Of a stretch of DNA of 64,000 nt, positions 7,938 through 17,527 are shown in pieces. The translations under genes were made by a program, and so were the position numbers. Origin of the DNA: Aquabacter sp040049275 (GTDB lineage Bacteria > Pseudomonadota > Alphaproteobacteria > Rhizobiales > Xanthobacteraceae); contig NZ_JBDZDT010000002.1 of the NCBI RefSeq assembly GCF_040049275.1, positions 310,001 to 374,000 on the forward strand, written 5' to 3'. How positions within the stretch are numbered: the stretch's first letter is position 1; the number at the start of each line of letters is the position of its first letter. The notes beneath the pieces were generated by a model that had not been told where the DNA came from, searched no databases, and was given only the letters and a program-made list of their open reading frames with translations.

Positions 7938-9449
7938 ATGCCCACATTCGAGGGGTCTTTCGACGTCGTCATCGTCGGTGGGGGATCCGCGGGCGCGGTG
8001 CTTGCGAACCGGCTGAGTGAGGATCGCGCCAGGCGCGTTCTCCTGCTGGAAGCAGGGCCGGCCTATGCTCCGGCGGACTATCCCGATGTGATCGCGAACG
8101 CGAACCGCGTGGGTGGGGACCAGGCGCACGACTGGGGTTATCACACCCAGGATCATCTCGCGCTTGGTCATGACGTGGCAGCCATTCGCGGGAAGGTGCT
8201 CGGTGGCAGCTCGGCCGTGAATGCGGCGGTCGCGATGCGCGCGAGACCGTCCGATTTCGCGCGCTGGGCCGCGCGTGGCGTCGAAGGCTGGTCCTTCGAG
8301 GACGTTCTACCGATCTACAAGGCGATGGAGAACACGCCGACGGGTGACGACGCCTGGCATGGGCGATCCGGCCCCTTCCCGATCCGGCAGCGGACAATGG
8401 AGGAGAACACCCCGTCGATGCGGGCCTTCGTCCGGGCCGCGGAGGCGGTTGGCCTGGCACGCGTCAGCGACTTCAACGGTGCGGAGCAGAACGGGGTTTC
8501 GCCCTATCCGCTGAACGTCGTCGATGGCCGGCGGATCAACACTGGCATGGCCTACTTGACGGATGACGTGCGGCGCCGGCCGAACCTGACGATCATGGGG
8601 CGGGCCGAGGTCGACAGTGTCGTCTTCGATGGGTCCAGGGCCACCGGTATTCGTCTTGCGAATGGCGAAACGATAATCGCCGGACAGGTGATCCTGTCGG
8701 CTGGCGCGTTCGGCAGCCCGGCAATCCTGATGCGCTCCGGCATCGGACCGTCGTCGCATCTCCGAGAGCTCGGCATCCCCGTTCTTCTGGACGCTCCCGT
8801 CGGCGAGCGGCTGAAGGAGCATCCCTTCTACTACAATGTCTACGCCCTCAAGCCGGAGGCCAAGTCCATGGCTCCGGTTGCAGGGGCAATCATCTGGACC
8901 AGCTCCAGCGAGGCGCGTGCGGACGAGCTCGATCTGCACATCTCCGGCACGCACATCTTCGACCCTGCGCAGAGCCCGACGGGAGGCGCGATCGTCCTTG
9001 CCTGCGCAGTGACGCTCCCGAACTCGATCGGATCCGTCCGGCTTGCGAGCCGCGATCCGCGCGCGATGCAGGTCATCCGCTACAATTTCTTCCAGGATCC
9101 GAGCGACCTGCGGCGAATGATGGAGGCGGTGCGGCTGTCTCGCCGGATCGGGAGAACGGCACCGTTCAAGGACGTGGTCGCATCTGAGATGGCCCCTGGA
9201 AGGGATGTCGAGGATGATGCCGCACTCGAGAAGGCGGTGATCGCCTCAGTGGACGGCTACGCTCATCCAACCTCGACGGTGCCGATGGGAGGCGCCGACG
9301 ATCCGCGTGCCGTGGTCGATGCGAACGGCGCTGTACGCGGACTGGACGGCCTCCACGTCATCGACGCGTCGATCATGCCGGACATTCCTTCGGTGGCGAC
9401 GAACGTCACGACGATCATGATCGCCGAAGCCATTAGCCGAAGGCTCTGA
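7938..9449 (+). CDS. GMC-family FAD-dependent oxidoreductase
   Basis: A 503-residue glucose-methanol-choline oxidoreductase. The FAD-binding Rossmann motif is VVIVGGGSAGAVLANRL at residues 9-25, the first GMC signature is GKVLGGSSAVNAAV, and the second is GAFGSPAILMRSGIGP. The catalytic His is in YAHPTSTVPMG and the second catalytic position is Asn in SVATNVTTIMI near the end. The length fits choline- and alcohol-dehydrogenase-like members. AGGAAAGGAG precedes the ATG. It is the last gene of the LysR-pirin-esterase set and is followed by a hairpin. It probably oxidises the alcohol released or modified by its neighbours. Confidence 0.92.
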   Translation: MPTFEGSFDVVIVGGGSAGAVLANRLSEDRARRVLLLEAGPAYAPADYPDVIANANRVGGDQAHDWGYHTQDHLALGHDVAAIRGKVLGGSSAVNAAVAMRARPSDFARWAARGVEGWSFEDVLPIYKAMENTPTGDDAWHGRSGPFPIRQRTMEENTPSMRAFVRAAEAVGLARVSDFNGAEQNGVSPYPLNVVDGRRINTGMAYLTDDVRRRPNLTIMGRAEVDSVVFDGSRATGIRLANGETIIAGQVILSAGAFGSPAILMRSGIGPSSHLRELGIPVLLDAPVGERLKEHPFYYNVYALKPEAKSMAPVAGAIIWTSSSEARADELDLHISGTHIFDPAQSPTGGAIVLACAVTLPNSIGSVRLASRDPRAMQVIRYNFFQDPSDLRRMMEAVRLSRRIGRTAPFKDVVASEMAPGRDVEDDAALEKAVIASVDGYAHPTSTVPMGGADDPRAVVDANGAVRGLDGLHVIDASIMPDIPSVATNVTTIMIAEAISRRL

Positions 9450-9478
9450 ATGAAGCGGATGGATCGATATCCACGCCT

Positions 9479-9511
9479 CCGGATGGGACAGCTGGATGCT
9501 GTCCCATCCGG
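9479..9511 (+). terminator. Hairpin after the GMC oxidoreductase
   Basis: Perfect 13-bp stem CCGGATGGGACAG / CTGTCCCATCCGG with a 7-base loop, 30 bp after the stop. Downstream bases are only mildly T-rich. It marks the end of the pirin set. Confidence 0.65.
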
Positions 9512-9660
9512 TGTTGATGCTTCTCGGCCGTCTCGCCGAAGCCTCTGGGGATACATAAGTTTTTCGTCGGTTCTGACGTGCTCCATGCCTCTGATGTCAA
9601 AGTGACGCGTAACGGCCTCGTCGCTTGACACCATCCGATGCTTCGGGTCTTCCTGTGGCC

Positions 9661-10035
9661 ATGGTCCGCAACCTTGCACATGCCCTGCGAGCGATTCCCT
9701 GTCTGGCGATCCGCCGGATGGTGGCTGTCGCCGTGATGTTTTGCTTGGTTCTCGGCCCCCTGTGCGAGACGGTGGCTGCGCACCATGTCGATGATGTCGA
9801 CAGCATTGTCGCGATGAGCGACGGAGCCGTCGACCAGGGTGCCGCGAAGACGGTTCCAGACCACGGGCCGTCTCTGCCCTCCGCCGACCACGATTGCCAC
9901 GGCTGCGCCGCCGCGGTGCTTCATGCACCCATGGAGATCGCGATCGCACGCGTCCCGACAATTCTCGAGATCCTGTCTGAGAACCTTGTCGCGGGCCGTG
10001 TTCCCGGCGCCGAACTGCGTCCTCCCCGAGCCTGA
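9661..10035 (+). CDS. Small secreted protein at the head of the czc operon
   Basis: A 124-residue protein with an N-terminal hydrophobic segment (MVAVAVMFCLVLGPLCETVAA) that looks like a signal peptide, then HHVDDVDS and a conserved-looking PSADHDCHGCAAAV motif with two cysteines. The tail is Pro- and Arg-rich. Proteins like this often precede cobalt-zinc-cadmium efflux genes in alphaproteobacteria, but I know of no assigned function. The His/Cys motif suggests periplasmic metal binding. The start is uncertain: TTG at 9625 is also in frame and no strong ribosome site is visible. Confidence 0.6.
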   Translation: MVRNLAHALRAIPCLAIRRMVAVAVMFCLVLGPLCETVAAHHVDDVDSIVAMSDGAVDQGAAKTVPDHGPSLPSADHDCHGCAAAVLHAPMEIAIARVPTILEILSENLVAGRVPGAELRPPRA

Positions 10036-10100
10036 TCCTTCCGCACGTCGCGTGCTGACGCCCTGCGTCGGCCAATGCAGACCCATGCCCGGAATGGATC

Positions 10101-11372
10101 ATGTTTTCTCGTGCCCTCGCGCTTGCGCTTGGGGCAGCGATCGCGCTGCTTCATGCGCCGGAGACGCGTGCCGCGTCCCCGCGCCCCATCACTTTGTCCC
10201 AGGCCCTGGCGAGCGCGCTCGCCGCCAATCCGAGGCTGACCGCCGCCGAGCGTGACATCGGCATGGCGGGCGGGCGGAGCATTCAGGCGGCGGCGCTGCC
10301 GAACCCGAGCCTGTCCCTGGACGTCGAGAATGCCTTCGGCACCACCTCGTACCAGGGGCTCGATCTCGCCGAGACGACGCTCCAGGTCAGCCAGCTCGTG
10401 GAACTCGGCGGAAAGCGCGAGGCGCGGATCGCGGCTGCGAATGCGGGATTGGGCGTCGCCCGCTGGGAAAGCGAAGCCCTGCGCCTTCAGGTTCTGGCGG
10501 AGACCACCGCCGCGTTCGTCACCGTCCTGAGCGCGCAACGGCGCCTGGACGTCCTCCAGGTGCAGGCCGGCGCCATCGAGCGCCTCGCGCCGCTGCTTCA
10601 GAACCGCGTCCAGGCTGGCGCCTCATCGCCGGCGGAGATTTCGCGGGCCAGGGTCGCCGCCGATCTCGCCAAGGTTGAGAGGGAACGCGCCAAGGCGGCC
10701 CTTTCGACCGCCCGGCGGGATCTCGCCCTTCTCATGGGACTGTCCGAGGCGAAGTTCGGACCCGTGACGGGTAACCTCGCCAAGGTGGGCGCGCCCCCGC
10801 CGCTCCAGCGCATTCTCAAGGCATCGCAGGAGAACCCGCAGCTCACGCGCTTCACCGCCCTCAAGGCGCAGCGGAGCGCGGAGCTCAGCGGCGCCCGGGC
10901 GAAAGCCGTGCCCGACGTGACCGTCGGCGTCGGCTATCGCCATTACAACGAGACCGTGGACAGCGGCATGGTGTTCTCGCTGTCGGTCCCGCTCCCGCTG
11001 TTCGACCAGAACCGCGGCGGCATCCTCGAAGCGAATGAATCCTTGAGGAAAGCAGAGGCCGAGGAGGCCATCGTCCGCAGCGCCCTGATCTCCCAGCTCG
11101 GACGGGCCCACGACACACTGAATGCCGCCTACGACGAGGTGATCCTGCTGCGCTCCAGCACCATCCCGGACGCCAGGGCAGCCTTCGAAGGGATCGAGAG
11201 CGGCTATTCCGAGGGGCGCTACACCCTCCTCGAACTCCTCGATGCCCAGTCGGTGCTGACCGACACCACGCTCCGCGAGCTTGACGCTCTCGTCTCGTTT
11301 CACACGGCCCTCGCCACCCTTGAGGGGCTGACCGGCCGTCCCGTGACCTTCGCCAAAGGAAAATCCAAATGA
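10101..11372 (+). CDS. czcC: CzcC-type outer-membrane efflux protein
   Basis: A 423-residue TolC-family outer-membrane factor with a signal peptide (MFSRALALALGAAIALLHAPETRAA). It shows the two-repeat layout of the family: ITLSQALASALAANPRL at the start, LPNPSLSLDVEN, QLVELGGKREARIAAAN, and the second repeat with FSLSVPLPLFDQNRG. The VELGGKR segment and LPNP block are typical of CzcC/CusC proteins. It forms the channel through which the pump exports divalent cations. It is followed by the membrane fusion gene with a 4-bp ATGA overlap. Confidence 0.92.
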   Translation: MFSRALALALGAAIALLHAPETRAASPRPITLSQALASALAANPRLTAAERDIGMAGGRSIQAAALPNPSLSLDVENAFGTTSYQGLDLAETTLQVSQLVELGGKREARIAAANAGLGVARWESEALRLQVLAETTAAFVTVLSAQRRLDVLQVQAGAIERLAPLLQNRVQAGASSPAEISRARVAADLAKVERERAKAALSTARRDLALLMGLSEAKFGPVTGNLAKVGAPPPLQRILKASQENPQLTRFTALKAQRSAELSGARAKAVPDVTVGVGYRHYNETVDSGMVFSLSVPLPLFDQNRGGILEANESLRKAEAEEAIVRSALISQLGRAHDTLNAAYDEVILLRSSTIPDARAAFEGIESGYSEGRYTLLELLDAQSVLTDTTLRELDALVSFHTALATLEGLTGRPVTFAKGKSK

Positions 11373-12343
11373 GCCGCTCGGCGCGACGCGACGTGGCGCT
11401 GCTTCTGCTCGGCCTCGTGGCCGGGGCGGGCACGCTCTATGCCCTCCAGGACCGGCCTGCCTCCGGCAGTGCCAGCCATGCCGCCGAAAGCGGCCACGGT
11501 CATGGGGAGGAGGAGGGGCATGCGGAAGGGGCGGTCGAACTCAATGACGCCAAGCTCGCAGCCGCGGGCATTGGCCTCGAGACGGCAGGGCCGGAGACGC
11601 TGCGCCGGAAACTCCGCCTGAACGGGCTGATCCAGCCGAACCAGGAAGCCGTCGTCCAGGTCGCTCCGCGTTTTCCCGGCATCGTCCGGGAGATCCGCAA
11701 GCGGCTCGGCGACAAGGTGAACAAGGGTGACGTCCTGGCCGTCATCGAGAGCAACCAGAGCCTCACGGCATACGACCTGAAATCGCCGATCTCAGGCACC
11801 GTGGTGGATCGCGCGGTGGCACTGGGCGAATACGTCTCGGAGCAGAAGCCCGCCTTCATTGTCGCCGACCTCTCCACCCTGTGGGTCGATCTTTCCGTCT
11901 ACCGGAAGGACTTCGCGAAGGTGCGCGTCGGCGACCCGGTGCAGATCGACCCCGAGGATGGCGGCGCGCCCATCAGCGGGCAGGTGGCCTACGTCTCGCC
12001 CATCGGCGCGACGGATACGCAGAGCGCGCTGGCCCGCGTCGTCATCCCCAATGACGGCATGCGGCTGCGACCGGGCCTGTTCGCCGTGGGCACCATCGTG
12101 CTGGCGGAGAAGCCGGTCGATCTCGCGGTCAGGGCCAATGCCCTGCAGACCGTCGACAACCGAACGGTCGTGTTCGTGCGGAATGGCGATGCCTTTGAGC
12201 CGCGGGATGTCGAGCTCGGCGAGCGTGACGGGGAATGGGTCGAGGTGCTGTTCGGCCTGATGCCCGGGGACGTCTACGCCGCGAAGAACAGCTTCGTCAT
12301 CAAGGCCGAGCTCGCCAAGGGGAGCGCCAGCCATGAGCACTGA
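11369..12343 (+). CDS. czcB: CzcB-type membrane fusion protein
   Basis: A 324-residue periplasmic adaptor anchored by an N-terminal helix (VALLLLGLVAGAGTLYAL). A His/Glu-rich linker follows (GHGHGEEEGHAEG), as in several metal-specific adaptors, where it may bind zinc. The lipoyl-like halves are VVQVAPRFPGIVREIRKRLGD and SPISGTVVDRAVALGEYV; the beta-barrel and membrane-proximal domains follow. It is shorter than classical CzcB. It connects CzcA to CzcC across the periplasm. The start overlaps the czcC stop. Confidence 0.92.
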   Translation: MSRSARRDVALLLLGLVAGAGTLYALQDRPASGSASHAAESGHGHGEEEGHAEGAVELNDAKLAAAGIGLETAGPETLRRKLRLNGLIQPNQEAVVQVAPRFPGIVREIRKRLGDKVNKGDVLAVIESNQSLTAYDLKSPISGTVVDRAVALGEYVSEQKPAFIVADLSTLWVDLSVYRKDFAKVRVGDPVQIDPEDGGAPISGQVAYVSPIGATDTQSALARVVIPNDGMRLRPGLFAVGTIVLAEKPVDLAVRANALQTVDNRTVVFVRNGDAFEPRDVELGERDGEWVEVLFGLMPGDVYAAKNSFVIKAELAKGSASHEH

Positions 12344-12373
12344 CGCGTTCCATCCGGCCCGGGAGGCATCGCG

Positions 12374-15300
12374 ATGATCGACGCCATCCTCGCTTTCTCC
12401 ATCCGCCAGCGCTGGCTCGTGGTTCTGGCATGCCTCGGCATAGCCGCCTTCGGCGCCTGGAACTTCACGCGCCTGCCCATCGATGCGGTGCCTGACATCA
12501 CCAATGTCCAGGTGCAGATCAACACGTCCGCGCCCGGCTTCTCGCCGCTGGAGACCGAGCAGCGCATCACCTTCCCCATCGAGACAGCCATGGGCGGCCT
12601 GCCGGGGCTGGACTACACGCGCTCCATGTCGCGATACGGCCTGAGCCAGGTGACGGTCGTGTTCCGCGACGGGACCGACATCTACTTCGCCCGGCAGCTC
12701 GTGAACGAGCGCATCCAGCAGGCGAAGGACCAGCTTCCACTGGGCGTCGAGACCGCCATGGGGCCCATCTCCACGGGCCTCGGCGAGATCTACATGTACA
12801 CGGTGGAGGCAAAGGACGGGGCCAGGAAGCCCTCGGGCGAGCCCTACAGCCCCACCGACCTGCGCACCATCCAGGACTGGATCATCAAGCCCCAGCTCCG
12901 CACCGTGCCCGGCGTGGTCGAGGTGAACACCATCGGCGGCTATGAGCGCGAGTTCCACGTCCTGCCGGACCCGGCGCGGCTCATGGCCTACCGCATCTCG
13001 TTCCGGGACGTGATGACCGCGCTCGCGGCCAACAATGCGAACGTGGGCGCCGGCTATATAGAGCGGAACGGCGAGCAGTATCTCGTGCGCACGCCCGGAC
13101 AGGTGGCAAATGCGGACGAGATCCGGGAGATCGTCATCGGCAGCCATTCCGGCACGCCGATCCGCGTGGGCGACATCGCCGATGTGCGCGAGGGCAAGGA
13201 GCTGCGCACGGGCGCGGCAACGCTGAACGGGGAGGAGGTGGTGCTCGGCACCACCATGCTGCTCATCGGCGAGAACAGCCGCACGGTGGCCCAGCGCGTG
13301 GAGAATCGCCTGGAGGACATCTCTCGCTCGCTGCCCGAGGGCGTCATCGCCCGCGCTGTCTACGACCGCTCTCACCTCGTGGAAGCCACCATCGCCACGG
13401 TGGAGAAGAACCTCGTCGAAGGGGCACTGTTCGTCATTGCCGTGCTGTTCGTGCTGCTGGGCAACATCCGCGCGGCGCTGGTGACGGCCTGCGTCATCCC
13501 GCTGGCCATGCTCTTCACCATCACCGGCATGGTGGAGAACAAGGTCAGCGCCAACCTGATGAGCTTAGGTGCCATCGACTTCGGCATCATCATCGACGGC
13601 GCCGTCATCATCGTCGAGAACTGCCTGCGCCTCCTGGCGGAGGAGCAGCACAAGAGGGGCCGCCTGCTGACCCGGGCGGAACGTTTCGAGACCATCCTCG
13701 CAGGCTCGAAGGAGGTGATCCGTCCAAGCCTGTTCGGCACCATGATCATCGCGGTGGTCTACTTGCCGGTGCTCACGCTCACGGGCGTGGAAGGCAAGAT
13801 GTTCACGCCCATGGCGGTGACGGTGCTGATGGCGCTGCTCGGCGCGGCGCTGTTCTCCATGACCTTCGTGCCCGCCGCCATCGCGCTGTTCGTCACGGGC
13901 AAGGTGTCCGAGCATGAGAACTTCATCATGCGCGGCGCGCGGCGCATCTACACGCCGCTGCTGGATGCCTCCATCAATTATCGCGGCGTGGTGGCCGTGG
14001 CGGCCGCCGCTTTGGTGATCGCCAGCGGCTTTGCGGCTTCGCGCATGGGCGGGGAGTTCATCCCGAGCCTTGACGAGGGCGATGCCGCCATCCAGGCGCT
14101 CCGCGTTCCCGGCACCAGCCTGACGCAGTCCCTGGAGATGCAGGAGGCCCTCGAGAAGCGGCTGCTGAAGGTGCCGGAGGTGAAGGAGATCTTCGCCCGC
14201 GTCGGCACGGCCGAGATCGCCACCGACGCGATGCCGCCGTCCATCTCCGACGGCTACATCATGCTGAAGCCCCGCTCGGAATGGCCGAACCCATCGAAGC
14301 CGAAGGCCGAGCTGATGGAGGACATCGAGAAGGCGGCCGCGGATGTGCCGGGCAGCAATTACGAGCTTTCCCAGCCCATCCAGCTCCGCTTCAACGAGCT
14401 CATCTCCGGCATCCGCAGCGATGTGGGCGTGAAGATCTTCGGCGACGATCTCGACACGCTTCTCCAGGTGGCGGGCCAGGTGCAGGCGGTGCTCCAGAAG
14501 GTGCCCGGCGCGGCGGACGTGAAGACCGAGCAGGTCTCGGGCCTGCCCATGCTCACGGTGGAGCTCAACCGGGCGGCCATGGCGCGCTACGGCGTCTCCG
14601 TCGCCGACGTGCAGGAACTGATCGAGATCGCGGTGGGCGGCAAGGAGGCGGGCGTCCTGTTCGAGGGCGACCGGCGCTTTGACATCGTCGTGCGCCTGCC
14701 GGAGGACCTGCGCACCGACATCGAGGCGCTTCGCACCCTGCCGATCCCGCTGCCGCCGGCGAACGACGAGGGCAGGCCGGTCCGCGCGACCTGGGGGACG
14801 GGCGCAACCTCCCAGATCCGCTATGTGCCGCTCTCGTCCATCGCCAACCTCACGGTGTCCCCCGGCCCCAACCAGATCAGTCGGGAGAACGGCAAGCGGC
14901 GCATCGTGGTAAGCGCGAATGTTCGCGACCGGGACCTCGGCTCGTTCGTCGCCGACGCCCAGAAGCAGGTCACTGAACAGGTGAAGCTTCCGGAGGGCTA
15001 CTGGGTCGGCTGGGGCGGCCAGTTCGAGCAACTGGTCTCCGCCAGCCAGCGCCTCGCCATCGTGGTGCCCATCGCGCTGCTGCTGATCCTGCTGCTGCTG
15101 TTCATGAGCTTCGGGTCCATGGGCGATGCCCTGCTGGTGTTCTCGGGCGTGCCGCTGGCGCTCACCGGGGGCGTGGCGGCGCTGCTGCTCCGGGACATCC
15201 CCCTCTCCATCAGCGCGGGCATCGGCTTCATCGCTTTGTCCGGCGTCGCGGTGCTGAACGGCCTCGTCATCATCGCCTTCATCCAGCGCCTGAGGGCCGA

Positions 15301-15583
15301 GGGGAGGGCGATCCTCGACGCCGTGCGGGAAGGGGCGCTCACCCGCCTGCGGCCGGTGCTGATGACAGCCTTGGTGGCCTCCCTCGGCTTCGTGCCCATG
15401 GCGCTGGCGACGGGCCCGGGCGCGGAGGTGCAGCGCCCGCTCGCCACCGTGGTTATCGGCGGCATCATCTCCTCCACCATCCTCACTTTGCTGGTCCTGC
15501 CCGCGCTCTACGTCCTGTTCCGGCGCGAAAGCGAGCGGCCGGAACCTCTTCCCACCGCGACCCCCGAGGCCGCCTCAACCTAG
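12374..15583 (+). CDS. czcA: CzcA-type heavy-metal RND efflux pump
   Basis: A 1069-residue proton-driven inner-membrane pump of the heavy-metal efflux RND group. The N-terminal block LPIDAVPDITNVQVQ, the periplasmic domains, and the helix-4 signature DFGIIIDGAVIIVEN, which marks the HME1 (Co/Zn/Cd) type, are all visible. Both transmembrane halves are complete, ending with VIGGIISSTILTLLVLPALYV. It follows czcB by 30 bp. Substrates are inferred as Zn, Co and Cd from the signature; copper or silver pumps use a different motif. The operon has no local regulator gene in this window. Confidence 0.95.
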   Translation: MIDAILAFSIRQRWLVVLACLGIAAFGAWNFTRLPIDAVPDITNVQVQINTSAPGFSPLETEQRITFPIETAMGGLPGLDYTRSMSRYGLSQVTVVFRDGTDIYFARQLVNERIQQAKDQLPLGVETAMGPISTGLGEIYMYTVEAKDGARKPSGEPYSPTDLRTIQDWIIKPQLRTVPGVVEVNTIGGYEREFHVLPDPARLMAYRISFRDVMTALAANNANVGAGYIERNGEQYLVRTPGQVANADEIREIVIGSHSGTPIRVGDIADVREGKELRTGAATLNGEEVVLGTTMLLIGENSRTVAQRVENRLEDISRSLPEGVIARAVYDRSHLVEATIATVEKNLVEGALFVIAVLFVLLGNIRAALVTACVIPLAMLFTITGMVENKVSANLMSLGAIDFGIIIDGAVIIVENCLRLLAEEQHKRGRLLTRAERFETILAGSKEVIRPSLFGTMIIAVVYLPVLTLTGVEGKMFTPMAVTVLMALLGAALFSMTFVPAAIALFVTGKVSEHENFIMRGARRIYTPLLDASINYRGVVAVAAAALVIASGFAASRMGGEFIPSLDEGDAAIQALRVPGTSLTQSLEMQEALEKRLLKVPEVKEIFARVGTAEIATDAMPPSISDGYIMLKPRSEWPNPSKPKAELMEDIEKAAADVPGSNYELSQPIQLRFNELISGIRSDVGVKIFGDDLDTLLQVAGQVQAVLQKVPGAADVKTEQVSGLPMLTVELNRAAMARYGVSVADVQELIEIAVGGKEAGVLFEGDRRFDIVVRLPEDLRTDIEALRTLPIPLPPANDEGRPVRATWGTGATSQIRYVPLSSIANLTVSPGPNQISRENGKRRIVVSANVRDRDLGSFVADAQKQVTEQVKLPEGYWVGWGGQFEQLVSASQRLAIVVPIALLLILLLLFMSFGSMGDALLVFSGVPLALTGGVAALLLRDIPLSISAGIGFIALSGVAVLNGLVIIAFIQRLRAEGRAILDAVREGALTRLRPVLMTALVASLGFVPMALATGPGAEVQRPLATVVIGGIISSTILTLLVLPALYVLFRRESERPEPLPTATPEAAST

Positions 15584-15602
15584 CAAACCCAAGGAGACAC
15601 CC

Positions 15603-15980
15603 ATGTTGAAAGCCATTGCCATTGCCAGTGCGCTGCTGCTGTCAGGACCCGCTTTGGCGCAGCACGCCCACGGCGCGCAGAAAGGCCCGAATGGCGGGCC
15701 CATGGAGGACGTCGCCGGCGTCCATGCGGAATTGGTCGTGTCCGGCCAGGCCGTGACGGTCAACGTCTTCGACGAGGCCGGAAAGCCCCTCGACACCACC
15801 GGCTATACCGGCTCGGCGATGATCGTCTCCGGCAGCGACCGCAAGACCCTGCAGCTCGCCGCCTCCGGCAATGCCCTCACGGGACAGGCTGCAGCCCCCG
15901 TCGCGAAGGGCGCCGCCATCACCCTCGTGGTCAAGACCGCCGCCGGAAAGTCCGGGCAGGCGAAGTTCTCCGCCCCCTGA
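15603..15980 (+). CDS. Small periplasmic protein of the czc operon
   Basis: A 125-residue secreted protein with a clear signal peptide (MLKAIAIASALLLSGPALAQ). The mature part begins with HAHGAQKGPNGGPMEDVAGVHAELVVSG, a pattern seen in small periplasmic proteins next to metal RND pumps. The rest looks like a single beta-sandwich domain. It lies 19 bp after czcA with AAGGAG upstream, so it is probably co-transcribed. A periplasmic metal-binding or delivery role is inferred from its His-rich start and position; I know of no experimental function. Confidence 0.75.
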   Translation: MLKAIAIASALLLSGPALAQHAHGAQKGPNGGPMEDVAGVHAELVVSGQAVTVNVFDEAGKPLDTTGYTGSAMIVSGSDRKTLQLAASGNALTGQAAAPVAKGAAITLVVKTAAGKSGQAKFSAP

Positions 15981-15998
15981 CGTGAGGAGCAGGCAGAC

Positions 15999-16274
15999 AT
16001 GAACACCCCATCCCGCCTTATCCGAACCGCCGCCGCGACACTCGCGATGGTGCTAGCCGCGTCCGAGTTCCCCGCCTTTTCCCTGGAGAGCAATCCCCAG
16101 GGAAAGAAGCATGCGGAACGGCACGTGTTTCGCGACGTGCAACTCGGATTGAGCCATCCTTCCACCCACGGGAAGAGCACGCAGACCTCCGTCCCGCCGA
16201 AGCCTTTGTTTCCCTGGCTCCTGCCGCCGTCGGATCCGGGCGCTGTCGTCCAGGGTGGAACGGGCGCCCGGTAA
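15999..16274 (+). CDS. Small secreted hypothetical protein
   Basis: A 91-residue product with a signal peptide-like start (RTAAATLAMVLAASEFPAFS) and a polar, His- and Pro-containing tail without cysteines. GAGGAG lies upstream at good spacing. It is the last gene of the czc run, 18 bp after its neighbour. I do not recognise the family. The coding status rests on the ribosome site, signal peptide and operon position. Confidence 0.5.
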   Translation: MNTPSRLIRTAAATLAMVLAASEFPAFSLESNPQGKKHAERHVFRDVQLGLSHPSTHGKSTQTSVPPKPLFPWLLPPSDPGAVVQGGTGAR

Positions 16275-16297
16275 AGGCCACATCACGCTGACGTGGC

Positions 16298-16324
16298 GAA
16301 GGCGGAGGGGAGCCCTCCGCCTTC
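16298..16324. terminator. Strong hairpin between czc operon and convergent lipase gene
   Basis: Perfect 12-bp GC-rich stem GAAGGCGGAGGG / CCCTCCGCCTTC with a 3-base loop. Placed between two convergent stops, it can terminate both strands. Confidence 0.7.
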
Positions 16325-16351
16325 AAGCGAGGATGTCCCCGCCTTCCCCGG

Positions 16352-17527
16352 TCATTGGCAATCGTTGGGTGGGGGCTCGCCGCGGAAGCGGGCGCTGATC
16401 CAGGCCACTGCGTCTCCCGCGGCATCCCGTGCGGAGAAGAGATGGCCGACGTCGGGAAGCCCTTCATAGCGCACCTTGCTGCCGCGCTGGCAAAGCCCAT
16501 TCACATAGGCGGTCGTCACGGAGGGGCGGACCAGCTTGTCGCTCATTCCCTGGACGACGAAGACGGGGATGCCGGGGGGCAGCGGGCCGGGGGAGTTTTC
16601 TTTCAGCAGGCGGTTCCAGGGTTCGAGGTCGGCAATGTCGTCCACGCTCAGGAATGCCTTCTCAAGCGCCTGGGTCGGACCCCGGCGGGTGAGAACGTCG
16701 AACCAACCTTCGATGCAGTCGTCCGCAAGCTGATCGATGACGGGCACCGCCTGCGGAAGCACGACGGGCGTGAGCGGGGCGTGATAAATCCGGGACCAGG
16801 ACCAGAGCGTCATGGCGGTGATGTTGTTGCCCGCGGCACTCCCCAGGTCGTCATTCATCAGAACACGCAGATCGGTCGCCGGTGCGGCGACTGCGATGCC
16901 GGAGAGGTTCAATTCGGGTGCATAGTCGTGCGCCAACAGCCCGGCGAACAGCGCCGCATGGCCGCCCTGCGAATGCCCCCACACCGCGAAGGTGTTGCTC
17001 GCGTCGGGGCCGAGCAGGTTCTGCGCGGCCCGCACGGAATCGATCACGGCACGGCCTTCGCTGACCCCGACCAGATACGGGTGCACCTCCGGGGTTCCAA
17101 GGCCCGGATAATCCGTCGCGGCCACAACATAGCCGCGCTGCAGGAGCGCGTTCAGGCCCTGGACGGATTCGAAGAACTTGAAGGACAGCGAGGGTGCGCA
17201 CCGGGGCACCACGCCCGTCGTCGGATGGGCCCAGGCAACCACGGGCCGCCCGCCCGATGGAGCCGCCCCGGCGGGCGCGATGATCACGCCCGAGACCGGG
17301 ATCGACGCGCCCGAAAGTCCGCGCGACCTGTAGATCACCCGATAGGCCGAGGCGCCATCTGGCGCGCCTTGCATAGGTTCGAAGCTGATCAGGCTACCCG
17401 GGGTGTCGTCGGCCCCGGCGGAACTGGCGGCGAGCGCGGCGGCCGTCAGGGCGACAATGAAGGACCATCTAAAGGTCTCAGCCAGGTGCTGGATTGAAGA
17501 GATCAGAGCGCGGTGAAAGGCGGTCAT
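16352..17527 (-). CDS. Secreted lipase-like alpha/beta hydrolase (secretory lipase family)
   Basis: A 391-residue secreted hydrolase with an N-terminal signal segment (WSFIVALTAAALAASSAGA). The layout fits the secretory lipase (LIP) family: VPVSG-type entry strand (ASIPVSGVIIAPAG), PVVAWAHPTTG, YVVAATDYPGLGTPEVHPYL, nucleophile elbow WGHSQGGHAALFAG, a cap region with paired cysteines, VPVFVVQGMSDKLVRP for the acid and LPDVGHLF for the His. Such enzymes hydrolyse triglycerides or esters outside the cell. ATG at 17527 is chosen from the protein start; no strong ribosome site is visible. The 257 bp upstream hold no supported gene. Confidence 0.85.
   Translation of the reverse strand: MTAFHRALISSIQHLAETFRWSFIVALTAAALAASSAGADDTPGSLISFEPMQGAPDGASAYRVIYRSRGLSGASIPVSGVIIAPAGAAPSGGRPVVAWAHPTTGVVPRCAPSLSFKFFESVQGLNALLQRGYVVAATDYPGLGTPEVHPYLVGVSEGRAVIDSVRAAQNLLGPDASNTFAVWGHSQGGHAALFAGLLAHDYAPELNLSGIAVAAPATDLRVLMNDDLGSAAGNNITAMTLWSWSRIYHAPLTPVVLPQAVPVIDQLADDCIEGWFDVLTRRGPTQALEKAFLSVDDIADLEPWNRLLKENSPGPLPPGIPVFVVQGMSDKLVRPSVTTAYVNGLCQRGSKVRYEGLPDVGHLFSARDAAGDAVAWISARFRGEPPPNDCQ

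Noticed and set aside
11792..15031. Two long minus-strand frames (527 and 488 codons) opposite czcB/czcA
   Set aside because: They are His/Arg/Asp-rich antisense shadows of a highly conserved pump gene and resemble no protein family.
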